A stretch of DNA of 14,586 nucleotides from Spirochaetales bacterium (GCA_007126415.1 SLBH01000041.1:1-14586); one strand, 5' to 3'; positions 7,214 to 13,854 are shown, counted from the first letter of the stretch. Program-made: numbers and translations. The notes: generated from the sequence alone by a model not told the origin.

Positions 7214-8044
7214 ATGGAACATCTCGCGTCAACGACCTGGTCGGATGTCGATCGGACGCAACACAGCAGCCGGATCATAGACTATCTTGATCTGTTGCGG
7301 TCCCAGCCGCCGTTCCAGAGGATGAAAGAGCGGACGTTCGAGTGGATGTTGGAAGCCGGTCCCGAGCAGATCTTGGACGTCGGTTGCGGTACCGGCGCGG
7401 ACGTCATCGATCTTGCCGAACGGCTGAAAGCGTCGGGCACGGCGCGGGTGGTGGGAGTGGACCGCAGCCGCGACCTCGTGACCGAGGCGCGCAGCCGTGC
7501 CGACGCGGCCGACCTGTCCGTTTCCGTGGAGTTCCGTACCGCGGACGCCACCGACCTGGATTTCCCGGATGCCACGTTTGATGCGGTTCGCACCGACCGC
7601 GTCCTGCAGCACCTGGATCAACCCGAACAAGGGCTGCTCGAAATGATTCGCGTCACACGTCCCGGAGGCCGGGTGGTGATCAGCGACGTGGATCACGGCG
7701 GCCTCATGGTGGATTGCTCGCATCCGATGCTCATGCAGCGCATCCACCACTTTGTCGAGGCGGCTCTCACCCATCCGTGGATCGGAAGGCGGCTACCGGT
7801 CATGTTCCGGGATGCGGGTCTGAGCGATCTCAGGGTAGACGTGCAGGTGGCCTACCTGTCGTTCGAGTTCATCACCCAAATGGTCGGGCTCTCGGAGGTG
7901 ATGACCGGCATGACGCAGGCCGGGGTCTTCACCAAGCGGGAAGCCGGGGCGCTCGCCGAGGACCTGAATTCGCGCGGCGCGAGTGGCCGATGGTACGCCG
8001 GTATTCCGGTTTTCATCGTCCACGGGCGTACCGTTGCTTCCTAG
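7214..8044 (+). CDS. Class I SAM-dependent methyltransferase
   Basis: A 276-residue soluble Rossmann-fold methyltransferase of the UbiE/Methyltransf_11 type. Motif I is ILDVGCGTG (53-61), the acidic ribose-binding residue is Asp83 in VGVDRS, a post-motif segment TADATDLDFPDATFDAVRTD follows (109-128), and VTRPGGRVVISDVD (147-160) is the motif III region. GGGAGG at 7201-7206 sits seven bases before ATG 7214; an upstream in-frame start at 7184 lacks such a site. It has its own strong promoter (7036-7064). Substrate is not readable from sequence: phosphatidylethanolamine N-methyltransferases, quinone methyltransferases and natural-product methyltransferases all share this fold. The phospholipid surroundings make a lipid head group an attractive but unproven substrate. 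Confidence 0.85.
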   Translation: MEHLASTTWSDVDRTQHSSRIIDYLDLLRSQPPFQRMKERTFEWMLEAGPEQILDVGCGTGADVIDLAERLKASGTARVVGVDRSRDLVTEARSRADAADLSVSVEFRTADATDLDFPDATFDAVRTDRVLQHLDQPEQGLLEMIRVTRPGGRVVISDVDHGGLMVDCSHPMLMQRIHHFVEAALTHPWIGRRLPVMFRDAGLSDLRVDVQVAYLSFEFITQMVGLSEVMTGMTQAGVFTKREAGALAEDLNSRGASGRWYAGIPVFIVHGRTVAS

Positions 8045-8064
8045 AATCCCGGAAGAAATTATAC

Positions 8065-8305
8065 CTACACCGGTGGTGAGACTCCGAAGGCCTGATAGAT
8101 CTCCCGTTGTCGTTTCGTGACGGGAAAGACGATTCGGCGCCCATCGATGACTTGGGGGCGGACGCGTCTCCATAGTACGGATGAGCTCCTTCATCGTTGT
8201 CGTCTCGTAGCGCTTCTGCTCAAGCGCCTGCGAAAGACGGTCCATTGCAATAGCACCCGAGAACTCATTCGATGCGTCCCTCGAGTGCTTAACGAAGTGT
8301 AGCGT
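8065..8305 (-). pseudogene. Frameshifted gene remnant, possibly the C-terminal end of a transposase
   Basis: On the minus strand a protein-like frame starts after a stop at 8306-8308 and reads through FVKHSRDASNEFSG and LEQKRYETTTMKELI. At a run of five C residues in CCGCCCCCAAG (minus-strand sense; plus 8145-8155) it must drop one base to continue as QVIDGRR, then TKRQREIYQAFGV, ending at TAG 8065-8067. The last motif resembles the extreme C-terminus of IS4/IS1634-type transposases as I remember them, but this is not secure. There is no start codon for a full gene and no catalytic part remains. The rest of the 8045-8461 gap holds only the small reading frame and leader listed next. Confidence 0.4.
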
Positions 8306-8375
8306 TTAAGCGGGTCTCCTTCGATAGAGTGGTCGGCGCTTGAGGCCGAAGAACAGTGTGTGATCCAGAGGAACT

Positions 8376-8450
8376 ATGCGTATTACCCCGAATCAGGCTC
8401 GGGTTCGCATTCGAGCTCGTATTCTTGACGCAAACGCTAATCTTTCGTAG
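8376..8450 (+). other. Possible 24-codon leader peptide frame upstream of the alkyl-DHAP synthase gene
   Basis: ATG 8376 is preceded by AGAGGA and opens a 24-residue Arg-rich frame ending at TAG 8448-8450, eleven bases before the ATG of the downstream gene, which has no clear ribosome-binding site. It could couple translation to that gene. The spacing from AGAGGA to the ATG is short and the peptide is not recognisable. TTGACG at 8425-8430 with a weak TAGGCT at 8448-8453 is an alternative reading of the same stretch, as a promoter giving a nearly leaderless mRNA. Confidence 0.25.
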
Positions 8451-8461
8451 GCTGAAACGGT

Positions 8462-10339
8462 ATGAGTGCCAACAAGGTAGAGGACAGTGCACCGCAGCCG
8501 GTATTTGCCAAGCAGCGGATCGCGCCCCGCCGGCCCAAGCCCCGAAACGATGACGAGCTCGCGTTTGACGGCTGGGGGTTTCGCGACTCGGCGTTCAGCG
8601 TGACCGCCGACGGGCACGTGCAGATGCGCGGGGCGCGTTACGTTATCTCCGGGAAGAAACTGCCACGCCTCTTACCGTGGATGTCGCGGGTGCTTGGAGT
8701 TGAGCTCGACCCGCATGAGTCGGCACCGAGCAATTATCCGCCGCCGGTTACCGATCCCGTCGAAAACGCGGTGTTCATCGAGAGGCTGCGGAACATCTTG
8801 GAGCCCGAACAGCTCGACACGCGCCCGGAAATCAGACTCCGCCACGGCCACGGACGCGCGCTCGAGGACGTATGGGCGGTTCACCACCGAGGTCCGGCCC
8901 GCGTGCCCGATCTGGTGGTCTATCCGCACAGCGAAGACGAGGCTGCGTTGCTCGTCCGTACCGCATGCGAGCACGATGTAGTACTGATTCCGTACGGCGG
9001 AGGAACTAATGTTTCGGACGCGCTGCGCTGCCCGGAAGACGAGAAGCGCATGATCGTATCGGTGGATCTGAAGGAGCTAAACCGGATCCGCTGGATCGAT
9101 CCGGTTGAGCAGACCGCATACGTCGAAGCGGGTGCGGTCGGACAGAGCATCCAGGATGTGCTCGCAGAACACGGCTACACGCTCGGTCACGAGCCCGACA
9201 GCGTAGAGCTTTCCACCCTGGGCGGGTGGATTGCTACCAACGCGAGCGGGATGAAGAAAAACCGGTACGGAAACATCGAAGAGATCGTGCTCGACGTCAC
9301 TGCGGTCAACTGCGACGGCGAGCTGGTGCGCAGTTGCGTCGGGCCCCGCGAGAGTGTCGCGCTTGACCTGCGTGGGCTTCTGTTTGGGTCGGAAGGAAAC
9401 TGGGCGCTGATAACCTCGGCCACGGTGAAAGTGTATCCGTTGCCGGAGGTGCAACGCTATGATTCGGTTCTATTTCACAGCTTTGAAGACGGGGTAGAGT
9501 TTGCCTACGAGCTGACCCGCAGCGAAGTGCCGACGCCGGCAAGCGTACGCCTTGTCGATAACCTGCAGTTTCAATTCAGCCAGGCGCTCAAGACGGAGGA
9601 CGAGGGCTCAGGGCTGATTGCCCGTCTGCAGAAATGGCTGGTCATGCGAGTGTACGGCTTTGATCCGGCTAGGATGGTCGCCTGTACCCTCGTATTCGAA
9701 GGGAGCCGGGCAACAGTAGGTCGGCAGCGCAAGGAAATCCGTCGTCTCGCGCGCCGGCACCGCGGCATGGTGGCCGGTCCTTCGAACGGCAAACGCGGAT
9801 ATGCGCTGACCTTTGCAATCGCTTACATCCAGGACTTCGCTCTCACCCGCTACATTGTTGCGGAATCGTTCGAGACCTCGGTGCCGTGGCGGGATGTGCT
9901 TCCGTTTTGCGAACGCGTGAAGGCGAAGGTTCACAGCGAGCACGCGCAGCGCGGTCTGCCGGGACGTCCGTTTGTAACCTGCCGCGTCACTCAGCTCTAT
10001 CCTGCCGGAGTCTGCATCTATTTCTATCTCGCCTATTATAGCAAGGGCGTCGAGCAGCCGGCGGCAGTGTTCGCCGAGTTGGAGCACGCCGCACGCGACG
10101 AGATTCTTGCCGCCGGCGGGTCGCTTTCGCATCATCACGGCGTCGGTAAACTGCGCGCAGGCTTCCTAGACCGCATTCACTCCGAGGCATCCCTGACAGT
10201 CTTACAGCGGGTGGAAGGCGCACTCGACCCCGGGAATGTCTTCGCGCTCGCGAACCATCAGTCGGACGGTCTTCCGCAGGAACCCGGCACCGGCACTAAC
10301 ACCGGCACCACCACCGGCACTAGCGCGGGGCGAGTGTAG
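8462..10339 (+). CDS. agpS: Alkyldihydroxyacetonephosphate synthase (AGPS type, FAD-dependent)
   Basis: Replaces the acyl chain of acyl-DHAP with a fatty alcohol, creating the glycerol ether bond. The 625-residue protein tracks animal AGPS nearly end to end: FDGWGFRDSAF (35-45), FAD-binding PYGGGTNVS (177-185), GHEPDSVELSTLGGWIATNASGMKKN (242-267; His243 matches the active-site His of the animal enzyme), ASVRLVDN (360-367), RGYALTF (445-451), FETSVPW (470-476), CRVTQ (507-511), CIYFYLAY (518-525, with the catalytic Tyr) and SLSHHHGVGKLR (554-565, the His triplet). GSEGNWALIT (309-318) departs from the usual GSEGTLG. No peroxisomal targeting signal is seen, as expected in a bacterium. An in-frame TGA lies two codons before ATG 8462, fixing the start. 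The C-terminus carries a low-complexity Thr/Gly tail (609-621). The reductase gene follows after six bases, supplying its co-substrate. Confidence 0.97.
   Translation: MSANKVEDSAPQPVFAKQRIAPRRPKPRNDDELAFDGWGFRDSAFSVTADGHVQMRGARYVISGKKLPRLLPWMSRVLGVELDPHESAPSNYPPPVTDPVENAVFIERLRNILEPEQLDTRPEIRLRHGHGRALEDVWAVHHRGPARVPDLVVYPHSEDEAALLVRTACEHDVVLIPYGGGTNVSDALRCPEDEKRMIVSVDLKELNRIRWIDPVEQTAYVEAGAVGQSIQDVLAEHGYTLGHEPDSVELSTLGGWIATNASGMKKNRYGNIEEIVLDVTAVNCDGELVRSCVGPRESVALDLRGLLFGSEGNWALITSATVKVYPLPEVQRYDSVLFHSFEDGVEFAYELTRSEVPTPASVRLVDNLQFQFSQALKTEDEGSGLIARLQKWLVMRVYGFDPARMVACTLVFEGSRATVGRQRKEIRRLARRHRGMVAGPSNGKRGYALTFAIAYIQDFALTRYIVAESFETSVPWRDVLPFCERVKAKVHSEHAQRGLPGRPFVTCRVTQLYPAGVCIYFYLAYYSKGVEQPAAVFAELEHAARDEILAAGGSLSHHHGVGKLRAGFLDRIHSEASLTVLQRVEGALDPGNVFALANHQSDGLPQEPGTGTNTGTTTGTSAGRV
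10284..10320 (+). repeat. CCGGCAC repeats encoding a Thr/Gly tail
   Basis: Four copies of CCGGCAC begin at 10284, 10290, 10302 and 10314, all spaced by multiples of six bases, inside the last codons of the alkyl-DHAP synthase gene. They encode a Gly-Thr-rich tail beyond the last residues that align with the enzyme family. Such a repeat could change length by slippage without breaking the frame. Confidence 0.7.
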
Positions 10340-10345
10340 CTGTTT

Positions 10346-12367
10346 ATGCGCGGAAGTTCGAATGCGGAACAGGGCGCTCACGTGCTTCTGACCGGCGCCA
10401 CGGGCTTCCTCGGCAAAGTGGTGCTCGAGCAGGCGCTCAGGAAACACCCCAACCTCGGCATGACCCTGATCATGCGTCCGCGCGGCAAACGCGGCGCGGA
10501 GGCGCGGTTTAGGCGGCTCTCTTCATCGCCCTGTTTCGCTCGCCTCCCGAGAGACTGGATTAGGCAGGTTAACGTGGTAGAGGGCGATCTCTCACAACCG
10601 GGAGCCGGTCTCACGGCCGAGGATCACAACGCGCTCGCGAGACGCGTAACCCACGTGGTTAACTGTGCCGCTTCCGTTGATTTCGATCTTCCGATGAACG
10701 AAGCTCTCCGTGCAAACGTCGACAGCGCCTTAAACCTGATGGAGCTCGCGCGCGCCTGTCCGGGCCTGCAGTCGGTAGTTAACGTGTCGACCGCGTACGT
10801 GAGTCTGCACCGTGTCGGTACCCCGATAGAAGAAGAGCTGTCGCCCCTCACCGAGCCGGCCTCCGAGCTCTACGACCGCATTCGGCGTGGAGCGATTGAG
10901 AGTGAACAACGGCTGCTCGCCGATAACGCCCGGCCGAACACTTACACTCTCACGAAGGCCCTGTGTGAACACCTGTTGCTCGAACGGTACCATGATCTTC
11001 CGCTCACCATCCTCAGGCCGAGCATAATCTCAGCCGCACGGGCGGAGCCGTTTCCGGGCTGGATCGACAGTGGTGCGGCGTTCGCCGCTTTCGTGTATCT
11101 CGTCGGAGCAGGTCATCTGCAGGAACTGATTGGTCACCCCCACGCGAGGCTTGATATCGTGCCGTGCGATGTGGTCGGTACGCATATTCTTGGAGAGCTT
11201 TTCCAAGCCCCTAACCCTCTCGAACGCGCCCGAATCCGTCACTCTACAGCCGGGCTCGATCAGTCGGCGAGTATTGGCGAGGCGGCGGTCGAGATCACGC
11301 AGTTTTTCCGTCATTATCCGGTCGACCGCCCATCGCGCATTCGCTACCTCGGTCCTAATCCGTACGCACTGTCGTTCTCACGCGTTCTGAGTAACGCCTT
11401 CGGTCTGCTTGCGATGCGTGGATCGATGTTCCGGCGGAGGGCACGGGAGAAGCGGCGTCAGGCCGACGCGGTGAACGCCCGGTTCCGGTACTTCACGCGT
11501 AGCACCTTCATATTCCGTTCGAGCCTTCCTTGGCCCGGCCCGCCGCTGGACCCGCGCGAGTATATCCGCACCGTGTGCCGCGGCGTCTATCGGCACATGA
11601 TGCGGCGCGACGAGCGCGAGCTGCTCGTTGCGGGCCGCCGTCATCGGCGCGGGCAGCACGACTGGAACTGGCTGATCTCCTACCCGGTCGGCGGCGGGGC
11701 AACCCGGCTCGTCCTGTACCGGCTCCGCACACGGCTATCGCGTTGGGCAGACCGGGTGACCGTTGACGAACCGTCGTTGATCGAAGCACGTGAGCAAGCC
11801 GCACCCGGATCGTTGCTGATCATGCATCCGGTGGTGTCACACTCCACGAGTACGGCGGCATTGCTCACTGCTTACACTATCCTGACCCGGCCGAACGTGC
11901 AGTTTGGGGCGGTGTGGGTTCTCTCGGAGGACCGGCTTCCTGAGGCGGTGAGTAACCTGCTTCCCCACGGACCCGAGCTGCCGCGCGCTCACCGCCGACC
12001 CTGGGTCATCGCGGCCCGCGACGGTGACAGGCAGACTCCCACCGGAACGGTTCACGACAGCCCGGTTCAACTGACCCGGCTGCTTGCCGCCGGGGCTAGG
12101 CTCAGCCGGGTCACCGTCGACCTCGCCACGGTTCCGGACGAGCACAGCCTCACGCAGCAGGAGGACGCGTCAACCTTCTTGATCGGCCGCACCACGGGCG
12201 GTTTGGGCGGGACGCGACTGCTGCGGCAGATCGCCCGCAGCTTGCCGCCACACCACTGCCACGTGCGTTCTGCGCACCTGCGCTTCCGCCTCGCAGAGTC
12301 GGCGGTCACTCCCGGCTCTGCGACTGAGCTTCAGTCTTTTCGCGTGCAGCCGACGCCTCGACCTTAA
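10346..12367 (+). CDS. Fatty acyl-CoA reductase (FAR, alcohol-forming) with a C-terminal extension
   Basis: Reduces fatty acyl-CoA to fatty alcohol with NADPH; the alcohol is the second substrate of alkyl-DHAP synthase. The N-terminal Rossmann domain (about 10-290) has LLTGATGFLG (14-23), VVNCAASVDFD (104-114), VNVSTAYV (145-152), the catalytic Y200-x3-K204 pair in YTLTK and RPSII (224-228). A FAR_C-like segment follows (about 375-430). Residues about 440-673 are an extra region. It includes LLIMHPVVSHSTSTAALL (490-507), which vaguely resembles the first motif of PlsB/DHAPAT acyltransferases (His-x4-Asp), but Ala504 stands where Asp is needed. The reductase call is firm; an acyltransferase origin for the tail is speculative. 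The start is six bases after agpS with no good ribosome-binding site, suggesting coupling. Its 3' end overlaps the convergent carF-like gene by 62 bp. Confidence 0.92.
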   Translation: MRGSSNAEQGAHVLLTGATGFLGKVVLEQALRKHPNLGMTLIMRPRGKRGAEARFRRLSSSPCFARLPRDWIRQVNVVEGDLSQPGAGLTAEDHNALARRVTHVVNCAASVDFDLPMNEALRANVDSALNLMELARACPGLQSVVNVSTAYVSLHRVGTPIEEELSPLTEPASELYDRIRRGAIESEQRLLADNARPNTYTLTKALCEHLLLERYHDLPLTILRPSIISAARAEPFPGWIDSGAAFAAFVYLVGAGHLQELIGHPHARLDIVPCDVVGTHILGELFQAPNPLERARIRHSTAGLDQSASIGEAAVEITQFFRHYPVDRPSRIRYLGPNPYALSFSRVLSNAFGLLAMRGSMFRRRAREKRRQADAVNARFRYFTRSTFIFRSSLPWPGPPLDPREYIRTVCRGVYRHMMRRDERELLVAGRRHRRGQHDWNWLISYPVGGGATRLVLYRLRTRLSRWADRVTVDEPSLIEAREQAAPGSLLIMHPVVSHSTSTAALLTAYTILTRPNVQFGAVWVLSEDRLPEAVSNLLPHGPELPRAHRRPWVIAARDGDRQTPTGTVHDSPVQLTRLLAAGARLSRVTVDLATVPDEHSLTQQEDASTFLIGRTTGGLGGTRLLRQIARSLPPHHCHVRSAHLRFRLAESAVTPGSATELQSFRVQPTPRP

Positions 12368-13016
12368 GGACCCCGAGCCGATCGAACAACGGGTTCAACC
12401 AACCGGTAGTGATGCAGTAGTACGTATCGTACGGGGCGATGTGATGGAGGTCGTGATTATCCTTAGTCAAGATCACGCCCCAGCGTTGCAACGCCGCTAC
12501 AGGCCGCGGCGGATGATCCACGTGGGCCCACTTGTGGAACTGGTTGGTCATTATCACCGTTATGAGAATGAGCGCCCCAAGTGTCGCCCCGAACGCGGCG
12601 GGCCCGGTTTCGTACGGGCCCAGCCACACTACAATTGCAAGTGGGAGTAGTGACAAGATGCACGTGTTGGCGTTGGCTTCGATGAATCCGCGACGCGTGA
12701 TCCCTTTCGGGTCGACGTGGTGATCGCGGAACGGCTTACAGAAGCGCTTTCCCACAAAGGGGGTACCCTCGCTTCCGTAGTTGTCGGCAAGGAAGTGGAC
12801 AATCCCGGAGAGGAGATCCGAGATAAGCAATGCGATCGGCAGCGCCACAAGCGGCCAGGCAATCCGCTGAGCCGGCGTCCGTTCGGCATATGCTTCAAAG
12901 AGATAAACCGAGAGAATGGCGAGCAGAACAAAAAACACCAAAAAAGAACTCACATCCACGACCTTACGGCCGAGGGTGTTGGCTCTTTCAGCCCCACTAT
13001 TCGGCGTGTTACTCAT
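12306..13016 (-). CDS. carF: Plasmanylethanolamine desaturase, CarF/TMEM189 (PEDS1) family
   Basis: A 236-residue membrane protein of the family shown to introduce the vinyl-ether double bond of plasmalogens (Myxococcus CarF, animal PEDS1/TMEM189). Hydrophobic segments lie at about 22-42, 52-68, 116-132 and 140-158. Histidine-rich family motifs are all seen: SDLLSGIVHFLADNYG (66-81), FRDHHVDPKGITRRGFIEAN (96-115), NQFHKWAH (158-165), NHDLHH (187-192) and YYCITTGWLNPLFDRLG (199-215). These His residues are thought to hold a di-iron centre that uses O2. Arg109 lies where I remember a His (ITRHDF) in other members. ATG 13016 is chosen because GGAG lies seven bases upstream; ATG 13040 lacks this. 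It is convergent with the reductase and overlaps it by 62 bp. It would act after head-group assembly on alkyl-acyl PE. Confidence 0.95.
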   Translation of the reverse strand: MSNTPNSGAERANTLGRKVVDVSSFLVFFVLLAILSVYLFEAYAERTPAQRIAWPLVALPIALLISDLLSGIVHFLADNYGSEGTPFVGKRFCKPFRDHHVDPKGITRRGFIEANANTCILSLLPLAIVVWLGPYETGPAAFGATLGALILITVIMTNQFHKWAHVDHPPRPVAALQRWGVILTKDNHDLHHIAPYDTYYCITTGWLNPLFDRLGVLKVEASAAREKTEAQSQSRE

Positions 13017-13086
13017 ACGCGTACTCCAATGTATCCGCACGGTCGAAAGCGCGGCGTGTCGGCCGCGCCCCGGGACCGACTGTTCT

Positions 13087-13121
13087 TGATCGATATGATC
13101 ACTTCAGCGAGCGACGCTCGC
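13087..13121. promoter_or_regulatory. Two palindromes in the upstream region of the carF-like gene
   Basis: TGATC-GATAT-GATCA (13087-13101) and the perfect GCGAGCG-A-CGCTCGC (13107-13121) lie side by side 70-105 bases upstream of the start codon and just downstream of a candidate promoter. They may be operators or the 5' end hairpin of the mRNA. Confidence 0.4.
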
Positions 13122-13129
13122 AGTCCTAT

Positions 13130-13157
13130 ACATTAGTGTCCGTATCAAGAATTGTAA
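13130..13157 (-). promoter_or_regulatory. Candidate promoter for the carF-like gene
   Basis: On the minus strand TTACAA (13157-13152), a 16-bp spacer and TAATGT (13135-13130) give a moderate sigma70-like match. Transcription would begin near 13123, at the edge of the 15-bp palindrome. The -35 box falls at the decayed end of the neighbouring insertion-sequence remnant. Confidence 0.35.
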
Positions 13158-13445
13158 CACCGGTTTGTGTCTGCGCCAACCCCGCTCGTTCGGCTCCCCG
13201 CACGTTCGTTTGGTTGTGCGCGGAGTGCCCCGGACGCTGCGGACCCGGCAAAGCCGGGGCCGTCCCAGAAGAGTGCCTTGAGGATACGCCGCTCGCGGTT
13301 GCAGAAGAGAAACAGCGCGCCACCTAACGGGTTGCCCTCCATCCGCTCGTCGGCAACCAGCGCAAGCCCATCGAACTGCTCGCGCATGTCCGGTTACTCC
13401 GGGGCGCACGTAGATCGAGTCCCGGTTGAGATCGGGGCCCATCAT
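13145..13445 (-). pseudogene. tnpB: IS66-family tnpB (Orf2) fragment, frameshifted and truncated
   Basis: The frame starting at ATG 13445 reads MMGPDLNRDSIYVRPGVT, the usual N-terminus of IS66 TnpB. One surplus base at plus 13390-13391 (GG where the sense strand needs one G) breaks it. Removing it gives the canonical PGVTDMR and the next frame continues through FDGLALVADERMEGNPLGGALFLFCNRE to LFWDGPGFA. After about 13247 the similarity stops, where the family should read on with LWYKRLE, so the 3' half of the gene is lost. The start overlaps the tnpA stop as ATGA, the normal IS66 arrangement. Both the frameshift and the truncation make it non-functional. Confidence 0.8.
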
Positions 13446-13854
13446 AGCGCCGCCGCCGCCTTCAGCACCCGAGTTAGCTCGTTCTCGCCGAGCGCCGCGG
13501 GGTCAGGTTCAACGGTGAGTTCTTCACCGATCAAGATCCGCACGCTCGAAGGCTTCGCTTCGCCAGCTTCGCCTACCGCCACCGCAACCAGTGGCTCGGC
13601 CTCGTTGCGTTTCGGCTGCTTCACCTCACCGGATTCGACTTGGACTTCGTACACCCAGTACTTTAGCGAATCTACCGAGATCGCGCACAACCGGCAGAAC
13701 TCGTGCATCGAGAGTTCGCTCTCGCGGTACTCCCTACACAGCTGCTTCCGGTACAGATTGCTTCTGTTCTCTGCTCATAACTGATGCCTCCTTCGAGGCT
13801 GCAGTCTGAGTGACTTCAGCTGCGTTTCGTAGGGGTGTTGTTTTTGACGCTTAC
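13247..13854 (-). mobile_element. Decayed IS66-family insertion sequence, one end kept
   Basis: The element reads right to left: terminal end, tnpA, tnpB. The outer end at 13854 on the minus strand begins GTAAGCGTC, the start typical of IS66 terminal inverted repeats, about 75 bp before the tnpA start. The transposase gene tnpC is absent and tnpB is cut at about 13247, so the other terminal repeat is missing and no target duplication can be assessed. It cannot move by itself. It separates the GC-rich lipid genes from the AT-richer DNA to the right. Confidence 0.75.
13442..13778 (-). pseudogene. tnpA: IS66-family tnpA (Orf1), frameshifted near its start
   Basis: ATG 13778 follows an excellent AAGGAGG (eight bases upstream) and begins MSREQ, as IS66 TnpA proteins often do, but this frame stops after 14 residues. 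One base further on, the open frame continues as LYRKQLCREYRESELSMHEFCR and on through VDSLKYW, the DNA-binding region of the family, to the acidic SSVRILIGEELTVEPDP and a stop at 13442. A single extra base within the first dozen codons explains the break. The internal ATG 13708 could still give an 88-residue product, without the N-terminus. The length and end otherwise fit the family. Confidence 0.75.

Noticed and set aside
7229..7774. Long minus-strand frame opposite the methyltransferase, and similar long antisense frames over the other genes
   Set aside because: These are shadows of GC-rich coding sequence, without ribosome-binding sites or family motifs.
8462..10339. Glycolate oxidase or D-lactate dehydrogenase (same FAD fold)
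   Set aside because: GHEPDS, CIYFYLAY and SLSHHHGVGK plus near end-to-end similarity are specific for alkyl-DHAP synthase.
12306..13016. Generic fatty acid desaturase
   Set aside because: The SGIVH, FRDHH, NQFHKWAH and CITTGWLN motifs are specific for the CarF/TMEM189 family.
13241..13261. GC hairpin with AAA loop (GGACCCGGC/GCCGGGGCC) as a terminator
   Set aside because: No T-run on either side, and it coincides with the GPGFAGS codons of the tnpB relic, so it is explained by coding sequence.
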